A stretch of 64,000 bases of DNA. Origin: Paracidovorax oryzae ATCC 19882 (GTDB lineage: Bacteria; Pseudomonadota; Gammaproteobacteria; Burkholderiales; Burkholderiaceae_C). The position numbers were made by a program, and so were the translations under genes. Of this stretch, positions 45,450 to 55,766 are shown one piece after another; positions within the stretch are counted from its first letter, which is position 1, and every line of letters starts with the position of its first letter. Where the stretch lies: NCBI RefSeq assembly GCF_000687165.1, contig NZ_JMKU01000013.1, forward strand, positions 1-64,000. Direction: 5' to 3'. The notes under the pieces were generated by a model. It was not told the origin of the DNA and ran no database searches. It saw only the letters and a list, made by a program, of their open reading frames with translations.

Positions 45450-46505
45450 TCAGCTGCCGCGTGCGGTCAGCGCGTCGTCGAAGAAGTAGTCCTTGAGCGC
45501 TTCGGGCTTATGCTTGATCGCGCCCACGCGGTGCAGGAACTGGCCCAGGCCGAGCGTGTTCTCGGGCTGCACCTTGAACTGCACCTCGGGGTTCTGGATG
45601 ATCTTGAGCAGCAGCGCACGGTCGGTCTTGGCGCCCGTCACTTTCAGATAGATGTCGGCAGCCTTCTCGGGGTTGGCGGCGACGAACTGCGCTGCCTCGT
45701 TCAGCCCGGCGAGGAAGGCCTGGTAGGTCTTGGGGCTCTCCTTGCGGAACTTCTCGGTGGCGTAGAGCACCGTGGCGGACGCGGGACCGCCAAGCACATC
45801 GTAGGAGTTGAGCACGATGCGGGCGTTCGGGTTGCCGGCCAGTTCCTGCTCCTGGAACGGAGGGTTGCCGAAATGCCCGGTGATTTCGGTGCCGCCCTTG
45901 ATGATGGCCGCGGCGGCATCGGGGTGCGGCACGGCGACCTGGATCCTGTCGAGGCGGTTGAATTCCTTGTCGCCCCAGAGCTTGGCGGAGGCGAACTGCA
46001 GCACGCGCGACTGCACCGACACGCCCACGGCCGGCAGCGCGATGCGGTCCTTGTCCGTGAAATCGGCGATGGTCTTCACGGCCGGGTTGTTGCTGACGAG
46101 GTAGTACGGGAAGTTGCCGAGCGACGCCACGCCCTTGACGTTCTGGCGCCCGCGGGTGCGGTCCCACAGCGTGAAGAGCGGGCCCACGCCGGCCCCGGCG
46201 ATGTCGATGCTGCCCGAGAGCAGCGCGTCGTTCACCGCGGAGCCGCCCGAGAGCTGGAGGAATTCCACCTGGATATCCACCCCGGCCGCCTTGCCGTGCT
46301 TCTCGATCAGTTTCTGGTCCTGCGCCACGTTGAGCAGCAGGTACACGATGCCGAACTGCTGGGCGATGCGCAGCCTGCCTTCCCCGGCCTGGGCGATGCC
46401 GGGGGCCGCCAGGCCCGCGACCATCAGGCCGGCCGCCGTGGTGAGGGTGGCGGCCTTGCGCACGAAGGCGCGGCGCAGGAGGGAGACAGCGGTGGGACGT
46501 GGCAT
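45450..46505 (-). CDS. ABC transporter periplasmic binding protein, sulfonate/taurine-like
   Basis: A 351-residue receptor with a twin-arginine-like signal (LLRRAFVRKA, then a hydrophobic stretch to about residue 40, GIAQAG). The mature part resembles SsuA/TauA/NrtA-like NMT1 proteins: RIAQQFGIVYLLLNVAQD, VEFLQLSGGSAVNDALLSGS and ITGHFGNPPFQEQEL. First gene of the transporter set, 26 bp before the ATPase. A TauD dioxygenase gene lies just upstream on the same strand, pointing to sulfonates or sulfate esters as sulfur source. Confidence 0.88.
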   Translation of the reverse strand: MPRPTAVSLLRRAFVRKAATLTTAAGLMVAGLAAPGIAQAGEGRLRIAQQFGIVYLLLNVAQDQKLIEKHGKAAGVDIQVEFLQLSGGSAVNDALLSGSIDIAGAGVGPLFTLWDRTRGRQNVKGVASLGNFPYYLVSNNPAVKTIADFTDKDRIALPAVGVSVQSRVLQFASAKLWGDKEFNRLDRIQVAVPHPDAAAAIIKGGTEITGHFGNPPFQEQELAGNPNARIVLNSYDVLGGPASATVLYATEKFRKESPKTYQAFLAGLNEAAQFVAANPEKAADIYLKVTGAKTDRALLLKIIQNPEVQFKVQPENTLGLGQFLHRVGAIKHKPEALKDYFFDDALTARGS

Positions 46506-46568
46506 GGATCGAGCTTTCCAGTGGTTTTCAACATGAAGGCGCGCAGCGCCTCAGGGGGTGTTCCCTCT

Positions 46569-47489
46569 CTACAGCGGAAGATCCCCCTCCACCGTGGTGC
46601 GGTAGAGCTTGCGGCGTTCGCTGTCCGGCGTTCCCGCGGCCAGGTGCTGCACGGAACGGTTGTCCCAGAACACCAGGTCGTGCGGCTGCCACACGTGGCG
46701 GTAGATGAACTCTGGCTTGATGGCCGCGGCGAACAGCTCGGCCAGCAGCGCCCGGCTCTCATCCTCGGGCAGGCCGACGATGCGGGTGGTGAAGTGCTCG
46801 TTCACGAACAGCGCGCGGCGCCCCGTCTCCGGGTGCGTGCGCACCACCGGATGGATGGCGGGCGCCACCTCGGCGATCTGCGCGGGCGTGAGCGCGGGGC
46901 GCCAGGGACTGCGCGCGCGCAGCTCCTCGTACTTGGCCAGGTAGCTGTGCTCCGCGCGCAGCGGGCCGATCACACGCCGCAGGGCCGCGGGCAGCGCGTC
47001 ATAGGCGGCGTGCTGGTCGGCGAACAGCGTGTCGCCGCCCTCGCCGGGCAATTCCTGCGCGTGCAGCAGCGAGCCCAGGCTGGGCCGCTCCTTGTACGAC
47101 AGGTCCGAATGCCAGTAGTGGCCGGCATCGCCCAGGCCGATGGGCTGGCCATTGGCGTCCTTGATGTTGGAGACGATGAGGATTTCCGGATGGTCCGCCA
47201 GCTGGAAGTTCTTCAGCACGTGGATCTGCAGCGGCCCGAAGCGGCGGCTGAAGTCGATGTGCTGGCGCGGTGTGATGCGCTGGTCGCGGAACACCACCAC
47301 GTGGTGGTCGAGGTGCGCCTGGTGCAGGCGGGCGAAGTCCGCATCGCCGAGCGGGCGAGACAGGTCCAGCCCCAGCACCTCGGCGCCCAGCGGGGCGCCG
47401 GGCAGCGGGCGGATTTCGAAGCCTTGCGCCGGCGCATCGTCCGGCGGGGGTACATCAACTTCGGCGGCACGGGACAGGACTGCGGACAT
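46569..47489 (-). CDS. tauD: TauD/TfdA-family Fe(II)/2-oxoglutarate dioxygenase
   Basis: A 306-residue oxygenase that releases sulfite or sulfate from taurine-like sulfonates or alkyl sulfate esters. Iron ligands: His and Asp in GHYWHSDLSY and a distal His in DNRSVQHLAAG; the 2-oxoglutarate-binding Arg is in LYRTTVEGD. ALFVNEHFTTRIVGL is a TauD substrate-site block. It lies 63 bp before the binding-protein gene in the same direction and is divergent from another TauD-family gene (47772). Exact substrate unknown. Confidence 0.88.
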   Translation of the reverse strand: MSAVLSRAAEVDVPPPDDAPAQGFEIRPLPGAPLGAEVLGLDLSRPLGDADFARLHQAHLDHHVVVFRDQRITPRQHIDFSRRFGPLQIHVLKNFQLADHPEILIVSNIKDANGQPIGLGDAGHYWHSDLSYKERPSLGSLLHAQELPGEGGDTLFADQHAAYDALPAALRRVIGPLRAEHSYLAKYEELRARSPWRPALTPAQIAEVAPAIHPVVRTHPETGRRALFVNEHFTTRIVGLPEDESRALLAELFAAAIKPEFIYRHVWQPHDLVFWDNRSVQHLAAGTPDSERRKLYRTTVEGDLPL

Positions 47490-47771
47490 GGCGTGGAATC
47501 TCCAGGTGGCACCGCGCCGGGAACACACAGGGGCGGGCCGGCGGCGGGTGGTTTATGCACACTCTATGCAGGAGCGTTCATGCCTGGAACGAATGATTTT
47601 TCAGTTGTTTACTACCAAAACAGCTAAGCATCCCCCGATCCAGCCGCTTCAGACGGTGGCCGCATGAGCTTGTGCCCCCAAGTTCCGCGCGCAACCTTGC
47701 TCGGAAAACGCGCTTCGCGCCGCGCGCACCGGCTTCCAGAATCCGCCCACCCCTCTTTTCTGGAGCCCTCC
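47490..47771. promoter_or_regulatory. Divergent promoter region between two dioxygenase operons
   Basis: These 282 bp separate two divergent TauD-family operons and must hold both promoters. The middle (about 47555-47635) is AT-richer, with TATGCACACTCTATGCA (47554-47570) containing a repeated TATGCA. LysR-type regulators of the Cbl/SsuR kind would be expected to act here under sulfur limitation, but I cannot point to a defined site. Confidence 0.4.
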
Positions 47772-48728
47772 GTGAGCCTTGTTTCCGACGAATCGATCGA
47801 TACCTCCTTCGGCGACCTGCGCATCCGCCGCGTGGCGGGGGCCCTGGGCGGCGAGGTGCTGGACCTGGAGCTGTCCGCCGGCCTGGACGACGCCACCATC
47901 GGCCACCTCACGGCCGCGCTCGTGCGCCACAAGGTGCTGTTCTTCCGCGGCCAGCACCACCTGGACGACGCCAGCCACCAGGCATTCGGCGAACGCCTGG
48001 GCAAGACGGTGGCGCACCCCACGGTGCCGGCCCGCGAGGGCACGCGCATCTTCGAGCTGGACGCCTCCAAAGGCGGCGGCCGCGCCGACTCCTGGCACAC
48101 CGACGTGACTTTCCTCGATGCCTTCCCCAAGTACGGCATCCTGCGCGCCGTCACGGTGCCGGCCTATGGCGGCGACACGGTCTGGGCCAATACCGCGGCG
48201 GCCTACCAGCGCCTGCCCGAAGACCTCAAGCGCCTGGCCGACAGCCTCTGGGCCGTGCACAGCAACAACTACGACTACGGCGCCGACCGCTTGGTGGTGG
48301 ACGAAACGCGCCTGCGCCACCACCGCGACGTGTTCGCCTCGGAGGTCTATGAGGCCGAGCATCCGCTGGTGCACGTGCATCCGGTCTCGGGCGAGCGGGC
48401 GCTGCTGCTGGGCCACTTCATCCAGCGCATCCAGGGTTTTTCCTCCACCGAATCGGCGCGGCTCTTCGAGCTGCTGCAGAACCGCGTGACGCGGCTGGAG
48501 AACACCGTGCGCTGGAGCTGGCAGCAGAACGACGTGGCCATCTGGGACAACCGCGCCACGCAGCACATCGCCGTCAACGACTACGGCGGGCAGCCGCGCG
48601 TGGTGCGCCGCGTGACCGTGCACGGCGACCCCGCCGTGGCGGTGGACGGCCGCCGCAGCCGCACGCGCCGCCGCCCGGAGGCGACGAACGACGCGCGCAT
48701 CGACACGCTGATCGCGACCACCGCCTGA
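47772..48728 (+). CDS. TauD/TfdA-family Fe(II)/2-oxoglutarate dioxygenase (second copy)
   Basis: A 318-residue dioxygenase related to TauD and to alkyl sulfatase AtsK. Iron ligands: His/Asp in DSWHTDVTFL and a distal His in NRATQHIAVND, with 2-oxoglutarate Arg in VVRRVTVHGD. GTG at 47772 is preceded by TGGAG at a good distance and starts where family similarity begins. A basic tail (DGRRSRTRRRPEA) is unusual. It heads a set with a complete sugar-type ABC importer, so its substrate is probably a large, polar sulfonate or sulfate ester; this is inference. Confidence 0.88.
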   Translation: MSLVSDESIDTSFGDLRIRRVAGALGGEVLDLELSAGLDDATIGHLTAALVRHKVLFFRGQHHLDDASHQAFGERLGKTVAHPTVPAREGTRIFELDASKGGGRADSWHTDVTFLDAFPKYGILRAVTVPAYGGDTVWANTAAAYQRLPEDLKRLADSLWAVHSNNYDYGADRLVVDETRLRHHRDVFASEVYEAEHPLVHVHPVSGERALLLGHFIQRIQGFSSTESARLFELLQNRVTRLENTVRWSWQQNDVAIWDNRATQHIAVNDYGGQPRVVRRVTVHGDPAVAVDGRRSRTRRRPEATNDARIDTLIATTA

Positions 48729-48786
48729 ACGCCCGAGCGCCTTCGCGCCACCCTGCCCGCTCCACGACCACGACCGCACCGCATCC

Positions 48787-50121
48787 ATGACGCAACGCCG
48801 CCACCTCCTGCAAGCCGCCACCGGCATCGGGGCCTCCCTTCTGCTGCCGGGCCTCGCCCATGCCCAGCCCGGGGGCGCGCGCCGCTTCCAGGGCACGACG
48901 CTGAACGTCTCCACCTTCAGCGCCGCCTACCCCCGGCTGCTGCAGCAGTGGCTGCCGGAGTTCGAGGCGCTCACGGGCGCGAAGGTGAATTTCGATGCGC
49001 CCTCGTTCCCGGTCTACAACCAGCGCGCCGATCTGGAGCTGTCCACCAAGGGCTCGGCCTACGACGTGGTGAACGTGACCTTCATCTACTCCAGCCGCTG
49101 GATCGATTCCGGCTGGCTCACGCCGCTGGACGAATTCATCGCCAACCCGCAGCACACCCCGGCCGACTGGGACGTGAACGACTTCCTGAGCGGCGCACGC
49201 GCGCCCGAGACGGGCCGCGACGGCAAGCTCTACGGCATTCCCTGGACGGCCGAGGCGCTGCTGTCAGTCTCGTCGCGATTCGATCTCGTGCAGCAGGCGG
49301 GCCTGGCGTTCCCCGAGACCACCGACGAGCTCGTGAAGGTGCTGCGCGCCGTGAACAAGAAGGAGCGCGTGGCCGGCTTCGTCTCCGACAGCCACTACGG
49401 CTGGACCTTCGTGCCCTACCTGCACGCCTTCGGCGGCGACGTGTTCCGCAAGGCGCCCGACGATCTCTTTCCCACGCTGGACACGCCCGAGGCCGTGGCC
49501 GCCGCCGACTACTACGCGAACCTGATCCGCGAATTCGGCCCCGACGGCGCGATCACCTACCAGCCGGACCAGGTCACGCAAGCGCTCAAGCTCGGCCGCG
49601 TCAATTTCTCCGATGCGGGCCAGCTGCACCTGGCGCAGCTGGGCGACGCGGCCACCAGCAAGACGCTCAAGACGCTGAAGTTCGGCCTCGTGCCCAAGGG
49701 CCCGGCCGGGCGCTTTCCCGGCACAGCCGTGCATGGCCTGGGCATCCCGGCGGGCTCGCGCAACAAGGAGGCCGCGTGGGCCTTCATCCAGTGGGCCTTG
49801 TCGAAGCAGACCACGCGGCGCGCCGTGGCGGCCGGCTATGGCTCGCCCGCGCGGCGCTCCGACATCGATTCGGCCGAGTTCCGCAGCCGCCAGCGCATCA
49901 ACGGCAGCGACCTCGCCCAGCTGTCGCTCGACTCGATCAGCCAGGCCGAGCGCACTGGCCACATGAAGTACCGCACCGTGTCGGTCTATCCGCAGGTGGA
50001 CCAGCAGCTCAACAAGGCGATCGCGCTCATCGCCTCGGGCCAGGCGAATGCGCGGCAGGCGATGCAGCAGGCACAGGCGCAGTCCATCGCCGAGCTGCGC
50101 CGCGCGGGCCAGAAGATCTGA
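48787..50121 (+). CDS. ABC transporter periplasmic binding protein, family 1 (sugar type)
   Basis: A 444-residue SBP_bac_1 receptor with a Tat-like signal peptide (TQRRHLLQAATGIGASLLLP, cleavage near AHAQ). Segments LNVSTFSAAYPRLLQQWLPE, KGSAYDVVNV and GKLYGIPWTAEALL are typical for carbohydrate or glycerol-phosphate receptors. It belongs to the operon dioxygenase-receptor-permease-permease-ATPase. Ligand unknown. Confidence 0.9.
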   Translation: MTQRRHLLQAATGIGASLLLPGLAHAQPGGARRFQGTTLNVSTFSAAYPRLLQQWLPEFEALTGAKVNFDAPSFPVYNQRADLELSTKGSAYDVVNVTFIYSSRWIDSGWLTPLDEFIANPQHTPADWDVNDFLSGARAPETGRDGKLYGIPWTAEALLSVSSRFDLVQQAGLAFPETTDELVKVLRAVNKKERVAGFVSDSHYGWTFVPYLHAFGGDVFRKAPDDLFPTLDTPEAVAAADYYANLIREFGPDGAITYQPDQVTQALKLGRVNFSDAGQLHLAQLGDAATSKTLKTLKFGLVPKGPAGRFPGTAVHGLGIPAGSRNKEAAWAFIQWALSKQTTRRAVAAGYGSPARRSDIDSAEFRSRQRINGSDLAQLSLDSISQAERTGHMKYRTVSVYPQVDQQLNKAIALIASGQANARQAMQQAQAQSIAELRRAGQKI

Positions 50122-50128
50122 AGACGCC

Positions 50129-51106
50129 ATGGAAGCCGCCTCCACGCTCGCTACGCCCGCCAAGCCCGGGGCATCCGGGGCGGCCCGGGCGCCCGGCACC
50201 AACGCATCGCCGGCCTTCCAGGGCTGGCAGGCCGCCCGCCGGCGCGCCTTCGCGTTCGGGCTGGCACCGGCGCTCATCGTGCTGCTGGCCATCACCCTGG
50301 TGCCGGCCGCGGCGCTGGTGGTGGCCAGCCTCACGCCGCTGAGCCTCACCGACCCGGCGGGCAGCTTCCACTTCCGCGACCCGCTGGGCAACTACCGGCA
50401 TCTGCTGGAGGACGCGCGCTTCCTCGGCTCCATCGCCACGCAGCTGAAACTGTCGGCCGCCAGCGTCCTGCTGCAGCTGGCCGTGGGGCTGGGGCTGGCG
50501 CTGCTGCTGAACCGCCCGTCGCGCTTGCTGGGCACCGTGCGCGGGGCTTTCCTCATTCCCATGGTGCTGCCGCCCATCGTGGTCGCGCTGATCTGGAAGA
50601 TCCTCTTCACGCCCGACGTGAGCCCGCTGCACCGCGCGCTGGAGGCCGTGGGCTGGCCCGTGCGCTCGCTCATCGCCAACCCGGACACCGCGCTCTGGGC
50701 CATCGCCTTCGCCGACACCTGGCAATGGTTCCCCTTCACCATGCTGATGGTGCTGGCGGCGCTGCAGATGATGCCGGCCGACCCGATCGAAGCCGCGAGC
50801 CTGGACGGCGCCAACCGCTGGCAGCTGCTGCGCTACATCGTGTTCCCGCACATCCGCCCGGTGCTGGTGGTGTGCGGACTGTTCCGGCTCATCGACAGCT
50901 TCAAGGCGTTCCCGCTGATCTTCGTGCTGACCGAAGGCGGCCCCGGCAACGTGACCGAGGTGACCAACTACTACGGCTTCATACAGGCCTTCAACTTCTA
51001 CTACTGGGGCTATGCCAGCGCCATCGCCACCGTGATCCTGGCGGGCGTGTTCGGCCTGAGTTGGCTGGTGGGACGGCTCGGGTGGAACGACCATGGCACG
51101 CACTGA
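50129..51106 (+). CDS. Sugar-type ABC transporter permease 1 (MalF/UgpA-like)
   Basis: A 325-residue permease with a Pro/Ala-rich cytoplasmic N-terminus (about 35 residues) and six hydrophobic segments. The EAA loop reads PIEAASLDGANRWQLLRYIV, and FVLTEGGPGNVTEVTNYYGF is the usual MalF-type C-terminal block. The start 7 bp after the receptor stop and the 14-bp overlap with the next permease show one operon. Confidence 0.91.
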   Translation: MEAASTLATPAKPGASGAARAPGTNASPAFQGWQAARRRAFAFGLAPALIVLLAITLVPAAALVVASLTPLSLTDPAGSFHFRDPLGNYRHLLEDARFLGSIATQLKLSAASVLLQLAVGLGLALLLNRPSRLLGTVRGAFLIPMVLPPIVVALIWKILFTPDVSPLHRALEAVGWPVRSLIANPDTALWAIAFADTWQWFPFTMLMVLAALQMMPADPIEAASLDGANRWQLLRYIVFPHIRPVLVVCGLFRLIDSFKAFPLIFVLTEGGPGNVTEVTNYYGFIQAFNFYYWGYASAIATVILAGVFGLSWLVGRLGWNDHGTH

Positions 51107-51971
51107 CGCAGCCCTTGCAATCCCGGCTCGGGACGACGCGCACGCCGACCACCGCACGCGCACCGGCTGGCTGCGCCGCCACGGCCGCGCCGCCGCTGCG
51201 CTGGCGCTGCTGGCGTTGACGCTGTCCCCCTTCCTCTGGCTGGTTCACCTGGCCTTCAAGCCGGCCGCCGACCTGTTCGAGGACAGCCTGCTCTACATCC
51301 CCACGCTGGACGGCTTCCGCGCGCTGCTGCAGGGCAGCTTCCCGCGGTCGTTCCTCAACAGCCTGGCGGTGAGCACGCTTTCCACCGCGATGTCGCTGGC
51401 CATCGGCGTGCCTGCGGCCTATGCGCTCACGCGCTGGAAGTTTCCGGGCCGCCGGCACGTGGCGCTGTGGATCCTGGTGACACGCATGGCGCCGCCCATC
51501 GCCTTCACCATTCCGTTCTTCCTCGCCTACCGCTGGCTGGGCCTGCAGGACACGATCTTCGGCCTGGCGCTGGTGTACCTCACCTTCAACCTCGCCATCG
51601 TCATCTGGCTCATGCAGACCTTCTTCGAGGCCGTACCCACCGCGCTCGAAGAGGCCGCCTACATCGACGGCTGCGGCGTCTGGCAGGCGTTCTGGCGCAT
51701 CACCCTGCCGCTGGCCGCGCCGGGCGTGGCGGCCACCGCAGTGCTGTGCTTCATCTTCGCGTGGAACGACTTCTTCTACGCCCTCATCCTCACCCGCACG
51801 CAGGCGGTGACGGCGCCCGTGGCCATCGTCAACCTCCTGCAGTACGAAGGCTGGGAGTGGTCCAAGATCGCCGCGGGCGGCACGCTGGTCATGCTGCCCG
51901 TGGTGGCCTTCACCGTGCTGGTGCGCAAGTACCTGGTGCACGGCCTCACGGCGGGCGGCGTCAAGGACTGA
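51093..51971 (+). CDS. Sugar-type ABC transporter permease 2 (MalG/UgpE-like)
   Basis: A 292-residue permease with six transmembrane segments and the EAA loop ALEEAAYIDGCGVWQAFWRI; FIFAWNDFFYALILTR is the conserved MalG-type segment. Its start overlaps the previous gene by 14 bp. It pairs with permease 1 to form the channel. Confidence 0.91.
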   Translation: MARTDAALAIPARDDAHADHRTRTGWLRRHGRAAAALALLALTLSPFLWLVHLAFKPAADLFEDSLLYIPTLDGFRALLQGSFPRSFLNSLAVSTLSTAMSLAIGVPAAYALTRWKFPGRRHVALWILVTRMAPPIAFTIPFFLAYRWLGLQDTIFGLALVYLTFNLAIVIWLMQTFFEAVPTALEEAAYIDGCGVWQAFWRITLPLAAPGVAATAVLCFIFAWNDFFYALILTRTQAVTAPVAIVNLLQYEGWEWSKIAAGGTLVMLPVVAFTVLVRKYLVHGLTAGGVKD

Positions 51972-51991
51972 ACCCCTCTGCAAGGAATTCC

Positions 51992-53080
<1,089 letters not shown>

Positions 53081-53095
53081 AGCGAGGCGGGCCGC

Positions 53096-54244
53096 CTACA
53101 GCCGGTGCGTGCGGTCCCCGCGCGCGAAGCCCATCGGCGTCCATGCCGGCACGCCCGCGCCCACGGCCAGCACCTTGAAGAGCTCGCCCATCTCGTGCTC
53201 CATCATGAGCTTGGCGGCCTGCGCCCGCTGCGCCTGCGGCAGCGGCTCCAGCAGGGAGAGCAGGCCGCAGTTGATGAGGAAGTGCGCCTGCGTGGTGTAG
53301 CCCAGCACGTCCAGCCCCGCCTCCTGCGCGGCCACCGCCATGGCGGTGAAATTGACGTGCGCAGTGATGTCCTTCGCCCCCACGTCGATGAGCGGATCGG
53401 AATCGACCTGGTGGGCCCGGTGGCACACCAGCGTGCCCATGTGGCGCTGGGGGTGGTAGTACTCGGCCTCGGGAAATCCGTAATCGATCAGGAAGGCCGC
53501 GCCGCGCGCCAGGCGCAGCCCCAGCATGCGCAGGAAGCCCTCGCCCTGCGCGTGGATCTCGGTCAGGTAGTCCTGCGGGCCCTCGGGCTCGACGGGCGGG
53601 CGCAGGGCCGTGGGGCGGTCTTCCCAGGCGAAGCGGGGGACGCCGCTGTCAGCGCCTTCGACGACCACGCCGCGCTCGTGCCACGTGCCACCTTCCGCCC
53701 CGCCGTGGCGGGCCAGCAGTTGGACCGGCATGGCGTCGAGCACTTCGTTGCCTACCACCACGCCCTCGATGCGCTCCGGCAGGGCCTGTGCCCACTGCAC
53801 GCGGTCGCCCCAGGGCAGGAGCCGCTCGCGCTGGCGCTCGCGCAGGCTGCCCGACAGGTCCACGATGGTGTAGCGCCGCACGCGGCCGCCCAGCGACTCC
53901 AGCAGTTGCGCGGCGAGCGCGCCGGAGCCGGCGCCGAACTCCCAAACGTCGTGCGTGCCCGTGGTGTCCAGTGCCTCGCGCACCTGCCGCGCCAGGGCCT
54001 GGCCGAACACGGGGGACATTTCCGGCGCGGTCACGAAATCGCTGCCGGACTGCGGCAGGGCGCCGAACTTCGGCAGCGCGTTGGCGTAATAGCCCAGGCC
54101 GGGCGTGTAGAGGGCCCATTCCATGAACCGGTCGAAACCGGTCCAGCCGCCGGCCCCGGCGATACCATCGGCGATGCGCCGGGCCAGGGCGCTCGATAAA
54201 CTGGGGTGCTGTTCTGTCGTCGTCACGGCCCGATTGTCCCCCAT
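53096..54244 (-). CDS. MidA/NDUFAF7-type SAM-dependent methyltransferase
   Basis: A 382-residue class I methyltransferase of the COG1565 family, whose mitochondrial member methylates an arginine of complex I. WEFGAGSGALAAQLLESL is the SAM-binding motif, GNEVLDAMPVQLL and FLIDYGFPEAEYYHPQR are family signatures. The ATG at 54244 has AGAGG just before it. This start lies in a CATG that is also the start of the divergent SDR gene, so both start codons overlap on opposite strands. Confidence 0.88.
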   Translation of the reverse strand: MGDNRAVTTTEQHPSLSSALARRIADGIAGAGGWTGFDRFMEWALYTPGLGYYANALPKFGALPQSGSDFVTAPEMSPVFGQALARQVREALDTTGTHDVWEFGAGSGALAAQLLESLGGRVRRYTIVDLSGSLRERQRERLLPWGDRVQWAQALPERIEGVVVGNEVLDAMPVQLLARHGGAEGGTWHERGVVVEGADSGVPRFAWEDRPTALRPPVEPEGPQDYLTEIHAQGEGFLRMLGLRLARGAAFLIDYGFPEAEYYHPQRHMGTLVCHRAHQVDSDPLIDVGAKDITAHVNFTAMAVAAQEAGLDVLGYTTQAHFLINCGLLSLLEPLPQAQRAQAAKLMMEHEMGELFKVLAVGAGVPAWTPMGFARGDRTHRL

Positions 54245-55028
54245 GCCCTCTTCCGCTTCCCCCCATACCGTGCTGGTCACCGGCGCCGCCCGGCGCCTCG
54301 GCCGGGAGATCGCCCTGGCGCTCGCCGCCGCGGGCTGGCGCGTGGCCGTGCATTACCGCGGCTCGCGCGAGGACGCCCTGCGCACGGCCGCCGACTGCGC
54401 CGCGCTGACGCCGGGCGCCACCGCCTTCGATGCGAACTTCCACGACGAGGCCGCGGTTCGCGCCCTGCTGCCGCGCGTGGCCGCGGAACTTGGCACCGTC
54501 GATGCCGTGGTCAACAGCGCCTCGCTCTTCGAGCACGACGACGTGGCGAGCTTCGGTTTCGCGGCCCTCGAGAAACACCTGCGCAGCAACACCGCCGCGC
54601 CCATCCTGCTGGCACAGTCGCTGCATGCGCATCTCGCCGCGCGCGACGGCGCACCAGCCGGCCACCCGCAGGGAGTGGTCGTGAACCTGCTCGACCAGAA
54701 GCTCTGGAACCCGAACCCCGACTTCCTGAGCTACACGCTCTCCAAGGCCGCGCTCGAATCGGCCACCACCCTGCTGGCGCAGGCCCTGGCCCCGCGCGTG
54801 CGCGTGGTGGGCGTGGCGCCCGGGCTCACGCTCACCAGCCACATGCTATCCGACGAGAAATTCCGCGAGCTGCACCGGCAGAGCCCCCTGGGCCGCTCCT
54901 CCACGCCCGGGGACGTGGCCGCGGCCGTGCGCTTCGCGCTGGAGAACCGCTCCATCACCGGCACCACGCTGCTGGTGGATGGTGGGCAGCACCTGATGCG
55001 GTTCGAGCGCGACTTCTCGCTCATGTGA
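54243..55028 (+). CDS. folM: Short-chain dehydrogenase, FolM/pteridine-reductase-like
   Basis: A 261-residue SDR. The NADP-binding motif is TGAARRLGREIA (about 13-24), where the two Arg after Ala are typical of pteridine reductases and FolM; the catalytic Tyr/Lys lie in YTLSKAALES. The next gene is folB, which supports a role in dihydrofolate or dihydromonapterin reduction. No Shine-Dalgarno precedes the ATG; the start overlaps that of the divergent methyltransferase gene, so the message may be leaderless. Confidence 0.82.
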   Translation: MPSSASPHTVLVTGAARRLGREIALALAAAGWRVAVHYRGSREDALRTAADCAALTPGATAFDANFHDEAAVRALLPRVAAELGTVDAVVNSASLFEHDDVASFGFAALEKHLRSNTAAPILLAQSLHAHLAARDGAPAGHPQGVVVNLLDQKLWNPNPDFLSYTLSKAALESATTLLAQALAPRVRVVGVAPGLTLTSHMLSDEKFRELHRQSPLGRSSTPGDVAAAVRFALENRSITGTTLLVDGGQHLMRFERDFSLM

Positions 55029-55092
55029 CGCCGGCCCACGCCTTCCGTCCCCGCTCCGCCCTTTCCCTACCCTTTTTTCTCCCAAAGCCATC

Positions 55093-55470
55093 ATGCCCAT
55101 GCACCACGACGGCGGCCTGCAGATCCTCACGCTCACCGGACTGCGCTTCGATGCCAACCTGGGCATCCTCGACCACGAGAAGACCGCGCCCCAGCCCATC
55201 CAGGTGGACGCGGAACTCAACCAGGGCAGGCAGCCGCTGCTGCCGCACGACGACGACATCGGCCACGTGCTGGACTACCGCAAGGTGCGCCAGATCATCA
55301 TCGACGAATGCACGGCCGAGCACGTGAACCTGCTGGAGAGCCTGATCGGCAAGCTCACGCGCCGCCTGATGCAGCTGCCCGGCGTGATCGGCGTGCGCGT
55401 GAAGATCGCCAAGCTCGAAATCTTCGACGACTGCGAGGTGGCGATACGGATGGAATGCGGGGAGTGGTGA
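55093..55470 (+). CDS. folB: Dihydroneopterin aldolase family protein
   Basis: A 125-residue FolB-fold protein. LTLTGLRFDANLGILDHEK holds the N-terminal strand and loop, VLDYRKVRQIIIDECTAEHV the helix, and NLLESLIGKLTRRLM the conserved Glu/Leu helix; the C-terminus KLEIFDDCEVAIRME ends the barrel. It makes 6-hydroxymethyl-dihydropterin in folate synthesis. It follows folM by 64 bp. Confidence 0.85.
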   Translation: MPMHHDGGLQILTLTGLRFDANLGILDHEKTAPQPIQVDAELNQGRQPLLPHDDDIGHVLDYRKVRQIIIDECTAEHVNLLESLIGKLTRRLMQLPGVIGVRVKIAKLEIFDDCEVAIRMECGEW

Positions 55471-55487
55471 CCCCGGCAGGCTGACCT

Positions 55488-55766
55488 TCAGCAGCAGCGC
55501 CCGATGCGCCCCTTGCCCCCGTAGCGCGCATCCTGCCGGTCGCGGAAGAATTCCGCATAGCTCATCACCGGCTCGCCGGGATGGGTTCGCTCCTGGTGGC
55601 TCAGGTAGGCATCGTAGTCGGGCAGGCCCACCATGAGGCGCAGCGACTGCGCGAGGTAGCGCCCGCCCGTGGCGACGGCCTGCACGGCCTCGCGCGCGGC
55701 CTGCAGCGGCCGGCCCGTGGCGCTGCCGCCGCCGGCATTGCCGCTGCCGTCGGCCGCCGGCTTCAC
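55488..55766 (-). CDS. DUF466/YbdD-family small protein
   Basis: A 92-residue protein starting on GTG that overlaps the cstA stop (GTGA). The C-terminal 60 residues match the YbdD/YjiX family: YLAQSLRLMVGLPDYDAYLS, HPGEPVMSYAEFFRDRQDAR, and a Cys-Cys end. The Gly/Ala-rich N-terminal 28 residues are extra. In E. coli these small proteins are encoded after cstA and btsT; their role is unclear. Confidence 0.88.
   Translation of the reverse strand: MKPAADGSGNAGGGSATGRPLQAAREAVQAVATGGRYLAQSLRLMVGLPDYDAYLSHQERTHPGEPVMSYAEFFRDRQDARYGGKGRIGRCC

Noticed and set aside
47714-47738. Second PIP box in the dioxygenase promoter region (TTCGC-N15-TTCCA)
   Set aside because: The second half-site is TTCCA instead of TTCGB; at this GC content a near match is expected by chance.
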